DNA of 64,000 nucleotides, from the NCBI GenBank assembly GCA_019925095.2, contig CM034392.1:21992387-22056386 (forward strand), given 5' to 3'. Shown piece by piece: positions 53,521 through 63,992 of the stretch; positions within the stretch are counted from its first letter, which is position 1, and the number at the start of each line of letters is the position of its first letter. Source of the stretch: Dendrolimus kikuchii. Lineage: Eukaryota > Arthropoda > Insecta > Lepidoptera > Lasiocampidae. Made by a program: the position numbers and the translations under genes. The notes below the pieces were generated by a model. The model was given only the letters and a program-made list of their open reading frames with translations, searched no databases and was not told the origin of the DNA.

Positions 53521-53829
53521 TCTGTCCATACACATAATAAAATTGTAGAGGTCAAATTTCTGTACAATGAAAAAAAATGCTAAAGACCGAGTCAGGGGGA
53601 TGTAAGAAGTTAAATAGAACTAATTTAGATATTTTTCAAATTTGTTTGTCTGTCTGTTTGTACCGGCTAATCTCCGAAACGACTGGACCGATTTAAATGA
53701 AATTGTGTATGGTGGTAGCTTATATCCCTGGTCAACATATAGGATACTTTTGATCCTGAAAAATTAAAGAGTTCCCGTGGGATAGTTAAAAAACCGCACC
53801 ACGCGGACGAAGTCGCGGGCATCAGCTAG
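53521..53829 (+). mobile_element. non-autonomous Helitron, complete (309 bp)
   Basis: A|TCTGTCCATACACATAATA at the 5' end; GCGGACGAAGTCGCGGGCAT hairpin, then CAGCTAG|T at the 3' end. The interior has TTGTACCGGCTAATCTCCGA, shared in reverse with 34770-35085. Confidence 0.82.
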
Positions 53830-53951
53830 TAAGCTAATAAAAATACAAATAAGTTAAAAAGGGTTCAAATTAATATAAGAAAATTAAAATTAAAACATAC
53901 AAAAATTAATATAACCTATAGCTTTAAAAGACATTACAAATAATTGATATG

Positions 53952-54023
53952 TTTCAAATCACCACCAGTTGGGAACGTTCCGTAACCGCTGACCGCGTTG
54001 CGGTGGAATGGTAACGCTTATGC
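53952..54023 (-). pseudogene. LINE family B tail fragment
   Basis: ACCAGTTGGGAACGTTCCGT and GTAACGCTTATGC match the family B end at 34370-34440 (complement of the QRGN...LGTFPTDG coding part), with indels. Confidence 0.55.
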
Positions 54024-54080
54024 TTATTCATTATATCTTGCTAGCTAATTTTTAATTACGTTTACTCTGTAAACTGATAT

Positions 54081-54321
54081 TTTATTTTTATTTTATTGTT
54101 AGCTGAGTTAAGCAGACAGTCAGACGGCCCCCTTGATGGAAAGCGGTTATTATCGCCTATGGACATTTGCAACACCAAAGGTGCTACAAATGCACTGCTG
54201 CTTTCTTAAGGGAGACTGGAACCTGCTCACTAATGCCGGAACACAACTCACGGTTGTTATGGCAGCATACTCTAGACCAGGGGTGGTACCCATCCAGTCG
54301 GGAAAATATCCTACCACCTGG
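54081..54321 (-). mobile_element. family R retroposon, short 5' form
   Basis: It begins (minus) GCCAGGTGGTAG at 54321 and ends in an A-rich tail at ~54081; the CAATAAA is mutated. Confidence 0.83.
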
Positions 54322-54761
54322 CAAAAAATGATACATTAATTTTAGTCAAACGACGGAAACAAGATTAGTAGGCTCATTATTGAATACGCCGCCAGTCGCG
54401 TACAGACTTATTTTGCTAACAGGTATGTGACTTAAACAACATAAAGTTAATATAAATGACTATATAAATGTAAATGTGCTTTATTTCCGAATTTAATTTA
54501 TATATTCTCGAAAAATCTCCAAGAACAATATTTGGATTTCTAAGCATTTAGAGTTAGACGCTATTATGAAAGGGAGTTGTTGAAAGATAGAATAAACATT
54601 CCGCATATAGAGGGTTGTCCTAAAATAACATAAACATTTCACGCTATAGTCAATCCATCATTTACAAAAACCGTGTTATAGACTTATAACAAACAAACTG
54701 GGGAGGGTGTACGAGGGCAAACATCCCAGTACGAAATTAGTAAGAAGTGTTTGTCATTATT
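54322..54761. other. no gene seen
   Basis: Unassigned. Confidence 0.4.
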
Positions 54762-55019
54762 GTTATTATTAGACATCGGATTATATGCATTTGCATGTTT
54801 GCATATGCCAATGCATATAAATCTATTTTTATAGCGTTAATGCATATTTTGGTACTTTTTCATTGACAGTGCTTATTTCGGTAGTTATACTTGTTAGGCG
54901 TCTTGTATTATGCCGACGACACGACGAAAAAATGATTGAACAGAGTAACGCCCTTCCGAGTTCACTATCGCAGGTTTGTGGCAAATTAAATGCAGTTTTG
55001 TATAAAACCCCGATCTTGA

Positions 55020-55241
55020 AAAAATAAAGAAATTGACGCATTTATCAACGGCACCGGACTAACTCTACCTGAAGAAGTCTCTGCAGAAATGGCGCCAAAT
55101 TTCAAGTTCTGTCCAGTGACGTCAGTTAACGTCGAAAGGTCATTTTCAGCCTATAAATTAATATTAAGTGACAAACGTCACAAGTTTGCTGCAGGAAACC
55201 TGGAAAAATTATGTTATTGTTTACTGTCACAAGAATTATAA
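55020..55241 (+). pseudogene. hAT transposase C-terminal (dimerisation) remnant
   Basis: The frame 55020-55241 reads EIDAFINGTGLTLPEEVSAE, then FKFCPVTSVNVERSFSAYKL and SDKRHKFAAGNLEKLCY. The VTSV-VERSFS-YK-LLSDRR pattern is the conserved hATC dimerisation region. DDE catalytic residues and the BED zinc finger are missing, because an internal deletion joins the 5' terminal region to this end. Confidence 0.85.
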
Positions 55242-55334
55242 TAAGTAAATTATTATAATAATAATTTATAACAAATATTAAGATATGTTTTATATATAAA
55301 TATAATGTGAAAATAAACTTAAATTCTAATTAAT

Positions 55335-55529
55335 CGACACACCTTTCATGATCAAATTGATCGTGTACTAGCAGAAGGTGATGTCAGGAGCCTTAAGAAC
55401 AGACGAGCGTGCATGACAAGAGTTATGAATGTCAAAGAAGCAAGTGAGGTGTGTAAGAATAAGCCTAAATGGCGCTCTGTTGTTCGTGCCTACCCCGCAA
55501 GGGAACTGGCGTGAAGTTATGTATGTATG
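55335..55529 (+). mobile_element. LINE family A nested in the hAT, 10-bp TSD
   Basis: It codes HTFHDQIDRVLAEGDVRSLK, then RRACMTRVMNVKEA to RAYPARELA-stop, plus a GTAT tail. TCTAATTAAT at 55325-55334 and 55530-55539 is a perfect TSD. It must be younger than the hAT insertion. Confidence 0.93.
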
Positions 55530-55769
55530 TCTAATTAATCTAATAATAAATGGTTTATTGATTGTGCATATTTCGCCCCTTTTTAGTGCATATTAGCATG
55601 CATATTTTGCCATTTTGATAGTGCATATAATCCGATGTCTAGTTATTATAAAGAACGGTGCCATACAAGCTTTGATAGTATAAGAACCTTCCCGGAGAGA
55701 TTAGACTTGTGTACAATAGTTAAGATATCCGTAAGAAAATCAATGTAACAAATGATGATGGAGCAAATG

Positions 55770-55955
55770 AGTCCTGGAGTGGAGATCGCGTCTCGGTAAA
55801 CGTAGTGTCGGACGCCCTCCAGCCCGATGGACCGACGACCTGCGCAAGGTCGCCGGTAGGCGCTGGATGAGGAAGTCAGAGGACAGGGATGAGTGGCGCC
55901 GACTTGGGGAGACCTACGTCCAGCAGTGGACTGCGAATGGCTGACGACGACAATA
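55770..55955 (+). pseudogene. RTE-like LINE ORF2 C-terminus
   Basis: The plus strand reads GRPPARWTDDLRKVAGRRWM, then RKSEDRDEWRRLGETYVQQW and a stop, followed by a GACGAC tail. GRP--RW-DDL---AG--WM--A-DR--WR---EAYVQQW is the classic RTE ORF2 C-terminus. It is 5' truncated. The overlapping minus frame is a shadow. Confidence 0.85.
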
Positions 55956-56059
55956 TTTAACATTTGGGCCTCTCCTGCTTATACGAGAAGCTAGAACAAT
56001 GTACAAGTTTGTGATGAGCTCCTTGTCTGCGGGAAATTCACCACAAGCATTACCACAGA

Positions 56060-56165
56060 CACATTAAATTTAATGTAAATTTTATGTTAGTTTAATGTAA
56101 GCTATAATAAATTAAGAAAAGGTACGACGAGGCTGAAATAACGGAAAAGGTTCAAAGCCTCTTTA
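56060..56165 (+). repeat. repeat shared with 34280-34315 / 34685-34760
   Basis: TTAATGTAAGCTATAATAAA and GAAAAGGTTCAAAGCCTCT. In the other copy the family B LINE splits it. Confidence 0.6.
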
Positions 56166-56630
56166 AAAATAAAAGAAAAAATAACGCTCCCCTTTAATCC
56201 CAAAAGTTGTAAAGGAGCTTTGAATAAATTGGAAAATTATGAAAAATATCAAGGTTAATCTTAAGAAATACCTTCAATAAAAATTTGTTTGGATAAGGTC
56301 CTTTCACAAAAAGGAAGCAGACAGACAAATCAACTGAGATAGAGACATAGATTTTGTACCAATATACCTACTCATGACGTCATGAGTAAGTAGAAGTAAA
56401 AAAAAGAAAAAAGTTGAATAGCGTATTAATTATTGTCTGAAAGTAAATAGCTTAGTATTCTTCTTATAGTCTTGAGGGACTATGGGTAGAATTCAATACA
56501 AATAAGTTAAGTCTTCTTTTATTGTACTCGATTATTTATAAATTTCTTTTGTCAGTTAAATTAGATTTTGTATTATATAATAACAACTGTAAAGATGTCA
56601 TTTTAAGGACTGTTCTTTTATATATAAAAA
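56166..56630. other. no gene seen
   Basis: AT-rich. Confidence 0.4.
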
Positions 56631-56840
56631 CTAGCTGTCCCGGCAGACGTTGTTCTGCCCTGAAGAAATAAAAATTTAGAACCCGATTGCAGCGCCACCT
56701 ACCGGGTCCAAATGTAACCTATCCTATCTTTCAAGTCGGATCAAACTGCACACGGTGTGCAAATTTGATTGAAATCGGTCAAGTAGTTTAGGAGTCCATT
56801 GAGGACAAACATTGTGACACGAGATTTATATATATTAAGA
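56631..56840 (-). mobile_element. Helitron (about 210 bp)
   Basis: The minus-strand 3' end: GGCAGAACAACGTCTGCC hairpin, then GGGACAGCTAG|T at 56631. The body has GCGCCACCTACCGGGTCC and ACGGTGTGCAAATTTGATTG. The 5' TC end near 56840 is uncertain. Confidence 0.7.
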
Positions 56841-56849
56841 CTAGGATAA

Positions 56850-57300
56850 TATGCCTGCAACTTCGTCTACGCTTAACTTGAAATTCCTGCGGGATTACCG
56901 GAACACAAAGTATCGCAAATTTTTATACACCCGAACAACTACAAACTGCTCCCGGGAAAATTCCTGTGATGAAAAATATCACTCATTTTATTACATAAAA
57001 TTTCCTATCCAACATAAAAAGTCTTGTTGGAATTCATTTTTTATATCTGGCCATTTTAAATCATTTACAGAAATTTTTCCACTGGTTTCCCAGGATAAAA
57101 AGTAACCGCATTGAAATCGGCCCAGTAGTTTTTACGTCAATCCCGAAGAGACATTTTTTTTTTAATTGCATTGTGTTCTCTATCGTTTATATTATATAGT
57201 GTTATATATATTGTATAGTGTATTCATTGCAGTTGCTTTTTTTAATAGCTTCAATGTATAAACACGACATTTTTTGAATTTTATAATATTATAGATATTA
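56850..57300 (-). mobile_element. Helitron-like repeat adjacent to the above
   Basis: TGCCTGCAACTTCGTCTACG, CCCGGGAAAATTCCTGTGAT and ATTGAAATCGGCCCAGTAGT match 21495-22012. Orientation by the GCAACTTCGTC end, tentative. Confidence 0.5.
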
Positions 57301-57329
57301 GGATTTATTGTAAGTCTAATTCTGAAGTT

Positions 57330-57547
57330 TCTAATTGTGAAGGAAAACATCGGGATGTAACCTGCGCGTCTAGATAAATGATGTGTCAAACCCTCGAATC
57401 GACCACAGACAATGGTAATTATAACAATATGCACATTAGGTCAGAAAACTGCCTAAGCGGTGCATGCGTTCCGGCCAGGATAAGAACCCGTGCCCTTATA
57501 GTTTGGGACGCGTGCGCTAACCATTATACTACCACCACTATACTACG
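57330..57547 (-). mobile_element. tRNA-derived SINE, family S1
   Basis: The minus-strand head: GGTGGTAGTATAATGGTTAG and GGGCACGGGTTCTTATCCTG (B box), then GGCCGGAACGCATGCACCGC. It lacks the distal part seen at 20215. Confidence 0.7.
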
Positions 57548-57786
57548 AAACAATTACTTATCATAAAATTTACGTGTAAATTCACACAGTCACGGGCCGT
57601 ACAGTGCGGAAATTAAAAACAAAAACAGAAAGTTCGACGAGGGATTGAAATTCAGTTAGGGAAGCAAAAAGTAAAGTTCTGAGAATCGAATTCTGTGCCT
57701 CCTAATTGACTTTCTACGTTGTTTTGCCTTGTCAATATAAAATTGCTTTTGGCTTAAATCAATATTTGATGATATATTCTCAGTGT

Positions 57787-57904
57787 GGTGGTAGCTTAGC
57801 CAGACGGGCAAATACCCTACCACCTGGCTGTGGGTTGTTTTGTCGCCTCTTACGACAGGTCGCCCGGATAGAGGAAATTGTATTTTTTCTCCGTTCCTGC
57901 ATGG
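57787..57904 (-). mobile_element. family R retroposon, 5' half only
   Basis: It has the full 5' boundary (CATGCAGGAACGG) but ends after CCCGTCTGGCTAAG; the LINE-like tail and poly(A) are absent, so it was cut after insertion. Confidence 0.7.
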
Positions 57905-58031
57905 AAAAACACGGTACATTACTGATGGACAAAAAGGTTGGGCCCAACTTGACCCGGTGGCCTACAACCTCCACTATAGACACCCCATGCCTCGCAATTA
58001 TTAAATTACTATTTAAAAGGTCTTCATATCA

Positions 58032-58732
58032 TCTTATAATATATATATAATATATAAAGCTGAAGAGTTTGTTTCTTTGTTTGATTGAACGCGCTAATCC
58101 CAGGAATTGCTGGTCTGATTTGAAAAATTCTTACAGTCTTAGATAGCTCATTTATCGAAAAAGGCTATAGGCCTTATATCATCACGCTAGGACCAATAGG
58201 AGCAGAGCACCAATGAAGAATGTTTCAAAATCGGAGTTTTTGTTTTCCTTTTGAGAGCTTCCGCTACGTGCGCTGCTGAAGTTTCGCAAAAATCATGGGT
58301 TACAGAATTGTTCCCCTTTAACAGTTCTAAAAAAAAGTTTGCGGCAACATATGGCTATCTTTTAAGGTTAGCTCACTATAACCTTTTTTATGCTAATTAA
58401 ATTTGTTCTAAAATAATGCATTACTTGCGAAGGTGTTTTTATAAGCTTGATAATAATCCTTACCCAAATAAATACGTTATTAATAAATTATTAATAAAAC
58501 AAAATTGCCATTTACATCATTCGATATCTTAGGAGATATGGCAGTTTTAAAATAACATCGCGGCAAAATAATGATTAAGTACTGCGCGCGTATTTATGAT
58601 GTGCAAGTCCGGCGGGCAGTCATGAGGGGGAAGGGCGATGGGGCACCTTTTACGTAAATAAAGTCGCAGGTTTAAGTTAGCGTTAGCCCAAAGTAACTAT
58701 TCCACGCGGAAGAAGTCGCGGGCAGAAGCTAG
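58032..58732 (+). mobile_element. non-autonomous Helitron, complete (about 700 bp)
   Basis: A|TCTTATAATATATATATAA at the 5' end; CGCGGAAGAAGTCGCGGGCA hairpin, then GAAGCTAG|T at the 3' end. It contains the Helitron-typical AATCCCAGGAATTGCTGG block. No coding capacity was recognised. Confidence 0.75.
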
Positions 58733-60889
58733 TCTCAGATATACGTAGTAAAAACGACAATACAATAAAGTAAATACATAGAGAATTACATAAATTCATC
58801 ACTTGTTTACTAAGAAACGTTGAACCTGAGGGTTGGTGGAACAAATAACTCTCTGTGTTTTATTTCACTGGTGGATTTTATAATATAAAAATATCTAAAA
58901 CAACAGTCAATTATAATATTAGCATATTTGCGAAGTGTAAAATATTCAGTAACTTGTAAATAGTTGTCATAGATATTAGTAAGAGTGTTTAGTAAATAGT
59001 AAAACGTAGGTTACAGTTACAGACAGTATTATGCAAGGAATACTTGCGTGCTATTGGTTGTGCTAATTTAATTTATCTCTACGCTCATTTTGAAAGAACA
59101 AGACAAAGTAATAGACCTTTGCAAAGACAGAATTGCTAATAAATCTTTGTTATTCACTACAACAGATCTAAATATCGTCCTTAAAATAGTTTGTTCTGTG
59201 ATACCTAACAATGTGAACTCGCCAATTCTCCTTGGACAAAAGAGCCAGGTATACCGTTTTATTTAGTGTCTAATTTAATTAATTCCATTTTCAGATTATT
59301 ACTTTTAGTTTAGCGTATTTTTGGTATGGCCTTACCCAGAAAACGTACGTAATTTACTTAACGATGCAATACATACCTACAGTCAGCAAAGCTATTTATT
59401 ATCAAAGAAAAAAGATAGTCGTTTATTAACTGTGTTTATTCTAAGCGTGCTTCTTCTACTAGAATGCCGATCTAATTAAGTATGTTGCGTCACGTTTTAT
59501 CCACCGATTTATTGATATATAATTTAAGACAGTCAAAGACTATGGTCAATGCATGAACGTGATGCTGAAGAAAATACAGATAGATGATATCGCACTTATG
59601 AGTTGCCGATAAGATTGGGCATCTGTCTGTATCAGTAAAAATGCCCAATCTCATAAACGTGTAAATATAATATTTAATACTGATTAAATTACTGATGTGC
59701 ACATCACGTAAACAATAAGGTGTCTGTATATATAAGTAGTCAAGTTAAATTAGCAGAATGAAGAAATTAATATACTGCAGAGTACAACAACTTATCGTCT
59801 TATTTTGTACTACCCTCTCGGGCGATTGAGCCATAGGCTCTCGCTTAGTGGTGCTTTACCCTATCCAACGGGGTAACCATCATCGACGCACCACTCAACT
59901 TACTTAAACCTCCACTAGTACAACTAATTATATGTTATGACTCTTGCACAATAATTAGCTACCCTAGGCCGCTTTTGCGACATATGCATGAGACCAAAGC
60001 CAGTGTGAGACTAAGCGTACGTTATTAACCCCGCTCACTTTTATATCTGAGCGATAAAAAAACGAGCAGGTTAATAACCATAACTACTCGCAGATATTAT
60101 CTACTCAGAAATCCAACTTAATTAAAACAGGGTGTATGCAAGGCAAGTGATACATCATTGCTATGATTACCCCGGAGGGAGAAAGATCCAATAGACTGAT
60201 TAAATAATAATAATTGCTTAAAATATGTTAATCTAGTAACAACCATTTCAAAAACGAATGTACAACTATACAAGTATACATACGCTTGCAACACTACAAG
60301 TGTAAACAATGTAGTAGTTACAGATGTTTCTATAGCTCCAGTTATTGTTCTGAAGTTGGAACCAGATGGTAGATACTGACAATAATAGAATACATTTCAT
60401 ATCCCATAGACACGGTTGAGACAGCTTAGGTTCTCATGTTACACAGACCTCTCCAATTCGTACTATAACACAAGTACATTAATTAGATACAATTATTCAC
60501 AGTCGCAGAGACTCTTGAGACAAAATTAATAATGATAGCTATAAGATATATAATATAACACACCTATTACAATGGATCAGGCGTTACGCAATTCTCGCGA
60601 GAATCAGTATAATCCTCGCATTGTCTTGATTGATATACAAAGGGGGTTACCACTGCGATGTGAAATTTAAGCTCACAATTCTGCAGAATTATAACAGCTA
60701 CTAGAGATGCAAGGTATTTTTCTAACGTTTATAAATTCTTTTTATTGTTATAAATTAAAAGTAACACCTGTGAACTGAGTCACCAGCTTAATCTCCTGGT
60801 CTGTATTCAACGTCGCGACCTTCCCATTGTCGACGAGTTTCAGAGAGACTTCGAGTCTCTTGCGTATTTTACCGACTGTTTAATGGACT
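58733..60889. other. no gene; three short hairpins
   Basis: Longest stretch without an assigned element. Stem-loops: 59611-59653 (AGATTGGGCAT/ATGCCCAATCT), 59848-59895 (AGTGGTGC/GCACCACT with an inner TACCC/GGGTA pairing), and 60021-60079 (GTTATTAACCCCGCTC/GAGCAGGTTAATAAC). No frame of interest. Confidence 0.4.
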
Positions 60890-61015
60890 TTAAGCCTTTA
60901 ATCTTCTTTCTTCCACCGCAACGCTCGCCATCGCCTAGGCGTTTATACCCACGTCGTTGAGCCGCTTCGCTCTTGTACGCAACGTTGCTCAAGAACATTT
61001 CTCTTGCGCATCATG
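60890..61015 (+). pseudogene. LINE ORF2 fragment related to 29663-30006
   Basis: GAGCCGCTTCGCTCTTGTAC and CAAGAACATTTCTCTTGCGC match the coding part of the 29663 LINE. It is broken off right before the next, oppositely oriented tail. Confidence 0.55.
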
Positions 61016-61024
61016 GGCGTTTTT

Positions 61025-61141
61025 TTATATCAGGAGTACAGCAAACAGGTAGACGGCCCATCTGATAGCAAGCGATTACCGTCGCCTAAGGACGTTTCCA
61101 ACACCAGTGATGTCACCAACACGCTGCCGGCTTCGAAGAAA
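61025..61141 (-). mobile_element. LINE 3' tail of the 29663 type
   Basis: The complement reads TTCTTCGAAGCCGGCAGCGT, GGTGACATCACTGGTG and GATGGGCCGTCTACCTGTTT, then poly(A). This is the LINE version of the tail (with the GCCGGCAGCG part), not the R version. Confidence 0.65.
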
Positions 61142-61284
61142 GGACGATAATACCCACCCATATATTATCCCGCACTTCAGTAATTTTTATATTTAAAAAT
61201 ATAAATGAGACTGTAATCATTACCTCAAATACGAACGAGCATTATGAAAAGCAAACTGACAACAAAACGTCGCGTATAGACTAT
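61142..61284. other. no gene seen
   Basis: Short spacer. Confidence 0.3.
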
Positions 61285-61765
61285 TCTTTAAGCTCTTTGA
61301 CAACTACACCGTATCATACTATCACCGTGCTAGAAACGTATCCGGCAAAAAAATATTAGACTATGCCCACTAGATCGTTCCGTCACCGGCCAAGACCACA
61401 GCATGCCGGGCACAGACCATCAACAATTATCGGCGACAATATTTTGCTGGTGCCGCTACGCTACGTGCATGGCACAAGACGTTGTCAAAACGGTTCTAAG
61501 CCCGTTTTTGCCACTTGTTGTATTTAAACCTACAAGCTGATCTAATAGAGAAAAGCATTGAAAATACTATTCAGTGTGTTTTCACTGCATAATATATTCA
61601 TTAGTATACATACATACCGATATGACGCACGGATCATACTCCGAAGCTGCCCGGATGCTACGTGTATAATACGTTTTGGTGGGCATAGTAGAGCGTATCG
61701 CATTTTTTACCGTGCCTGATACGTTCATAGCACGGTCATCGTATGACACGGTGTAGTAGGCAGAG
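61285..61765. mobile_element. inverted-repeat element with ~85-bp arms
   Basis: ACACCGTATCATACTATCAC and AAACGTATCCGGCA on the left pair with the complement of GTGCCTGATACGTTCATAGC, CGTATGACACGGTGTAGTAG on the right. The interior (~300 bp) is non-coding. Arms ~80% matched. Confidence 0.65.
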
Positions 61766-62043
61766 AACGTAATAGTGTACAAAATTATAACGTCATTACA
61801 GTAAATTTCAAGTAGGACGGTATGGGAGAAACTACCTGAATAGAGAAATAAATCATCGTGATTCTCTAGTATAAGATTATTATTAAACAGTAACAGTATT
61901 CAATATATGTTTTATATAATTAAAAACAATATTTATTTCGTAGAAAATTTTATATTACGTTTTATGATATGTCAGCCATATTGTCCTATTTGAAATAATG
62001 AAAAATTATATCTGCAATGATAATTAAAAAATAATATAAGATG
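61766..62043. other. no gene seen
   Basis: AT-rich. Confidence 0.35.
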
Positions 62044-62047
62044 ATAT

Positions 62048-62568
62048 TGTTACAACCTAGGCGCCGACAAAGACAAACTCCACGTACAGATTTGTAGAAG
62101 CACATTTATTACCCGTCGGCATTTGAACTAATAAGTAATAACATTGAAACTATTGTAATTCTTTTATGATCGTCTTCTGTTGTTTACTTATTTATTGGCA
62201 TACGTTTCTAGAGAACAGCCTATTGTTCTATTCTTTACGGCCACTTGCGACTGTAATCATAGTCAGGTGTTACGGATATAAAGTACAAGCTGATTCTAGG
62301 AAATTCGGTCTACGTTGCCAGGCGGGCACATTGAGGGAAGGGAGCAGTTCAGCGACAACTACGATACGGCTGTGACGTGTGAAGTACAATCGGGGGAGTC
62401 TAATAGTGACGGACTTTGCGCGTTTTATTGAATTATGACCTTCTGCATTACGTTTGAATTTGTTGTGTTCGGTTATATTTGTACCTGTGTTATACGTGTT
62501 TGTATAGTTCTAATAAACTCTATAATAATTCCAACGGCATTATAATTCAAGTCTCGCAACTCGTAACA
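62048..62568 (+). mobile_element. solo LTR family (copy 4), TSD ATAT
   Basis: TGTTACAACCTAGGCGCCGA to AACTCGTAACA, flanked by ATAT at 62044-62047 and 62569-62572. AATAAA (62512) lies ~55 bp before the end. Opposite orientation to copies 1, 3 and 5. Confidence 0.8.
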
Positions 62569-62759
62569 ATATTGTAATCATCTTTTAAAATGATGGTTAC
62601 TAATTATTTTTGGTCCTCTCAGGGTTATTCTGTATGTATTATGATATTATTATATGTTTGTATAGTACATAAAGTCTATTATTATCTATTTATTTGTTCT
62701 GAATGGATCATATCATTTATTGTCATCACTGTCACTGTCATGTTTAATACTTTTCTTAA

Positions 62760-62805
62760 TTTAGGAAGAGATCGTTTTAAGCAATAAGGCCACTTTTTAT
62801 TTAAC
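62760..62805 (+). mobile_element. LINE family H tail fragment
   Basis: TTAGGAAGAGATCGTTTTAA and GCAATAAGGCCAC; decayed version of the hairpin. Confidence 0.5.
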
Positions 62806-63017
62806 GTATATTTTACAGTCGCGGAATGAAAATGTTCGTCACCTTAAAGTCGATTTTTGCTTGCACGAGTACAAGAAACAATACTGCAAACATTTTAATA
62901 AATGTTACTTTTATAAAATAAAGAAACGTGAATAAAGAAAATTGTAATGTTGGCAATGACAGACGCTGCAATTAACAATAAGAAACAAAGAGGATATAAT
63001 CACTACGCTTAACATAT

Positions 63018-63478
63018 TGTTACGAGTTGCAGGACTCGAATTAAAATGCCGTTGGAATTATTATAGAGTTTATTAGAACTATACAAACACGTATAACACA
63101 GGTACAAATATAAGTGAACACAACCAGTCTAAACGTAAAGCACGATTCAATAACATGCGCACAAAGTCCGTCACTAAATAGTTCACCGAATGTACACAAG
63201 TCTTACTCCGCTTGTGGTTATCGATCGACTGCCTCGTCCATCAATCGAGGCATTGCTTTATACTGCACGGATGCAATATGTCTGCTCGGCCGCGTGAACG
63301 CATTTCCTTGAATCACACCTGGCTAATGACTGCCATAAAAGATTACAATATACAATGGGCTGTTTTTCTAATCACAAATTTAAACACAAAGTAAACAAAA
63401 AAGTCCAAATGCCGAAAAGGTAATAAAATGTATTTCTACAGGTGTGAATTTGCCTTTGTCGGCACCTCGGTCGTAACA
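63018..63478 (-). mobile_element. solo LTR family (copy 5), TSD ATAT
   Basis: TGTTACGAGTTGCAGGACTC to CTCGGTCGTAACA, flanked by ATAT at 63014-63017 and 63479-63482. The closest to a consensus (461 bp). Confidence 0.82.
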
Positions 63479-63699
63479 ATATTAAAATCAATAAAAAGAG
63501 TGTAAAGAATTTTCTTAGATAAGATGGAAAATCAAACAACTTTGTCTAAGTAATTTTAAATTGTATTGCCAGATAGTTTAACATAATTTTCTGTGGAATA
63601 ATCTGTTATGTGACTTAGTTTGAAAAGGTAACATGTACTCGCGGAACGCTAAATATATCAAATTGAAAACTGTTCGCCTGTACCTAGTTTTTAATAACG

Positions 63700-63748
63700 T
63701 AGTTTTAATTGTTGGTGAACAATAAAGTGCTTTCATTCATTCATTCAA
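63700..63748 (+). mobile_element. LINE tail with ATTC repeats
   Basis: GTTGGTGAACAATAAAGTGC followed by CATTCATTCATTCA, a family H-like end; the upstream hairpin is not recognisable. Confidence 0.45.
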
Positions 63749-63756
63749 ATAATCTT

Positions 63757-63992
63757 GACAGCCAGGTGGTAGGGCATTTGCCCGACTGGATGGCTACCAC
63801 CCCTGGTCTAAAGTATGTCGCCATAACAACCTTGCGTTGTGTTCCGGCATTAGTGATCAGGTTCCAGTCTCTCTTAAGAAAGCAGCAGCGCATTTGTAGC
63901 ACCTTTGGAGTTGCAAATGTCCACAGGCTATGGTAACCGCTTTCCATCAAGTGGACCGTCTGCCTGTTTGCTGAACTCCGGCAATAAAAAAA
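63757..63992 (+). mobile_element. family R retroposon, short 5' form
   Basis: CAGCCAGGTGGTAGGGCATT to CGGCAATAAAAAAAAT; nearly full short-form copy, with B-box-like GGTTCCAGTCTC at 63860. Confidence 0.87.

Larger units (their letters stand above)
54770..55641 (+). mobile_element. hAT element with perfect TIRs and 8-bp TSD
   Basis: TAGACATCGGATTATATGCA at 54770 is matched by its exact reverse complement ending at 55641. GTTATTAT flanks both ends (54762-54769, 55642-55649), the 8-bp TSD diagnostic for hAT. Subterminal TGCATAT motifs repeat on both sides, as is usual for hAT transposase binding. It retains only a transposase C-terminus and carries a nested LINE, so it is non-autonomous. Confidence 0.92.

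Noticed and set aside
54829..55041. Minus-strand frame within the hAT
   Set aside because: Antisense to the element; no similarity to transposase. The true remnant is on the plus strand at 55020-55241.
60890..61141. Twin-priming 5' inversion of one LINE
   Set aside because: In twin priming the inverted part lies on the 5' side of the sense tail. Here the plus-strand piece lies beyond the poly(A) end, so two separate events are more likely.
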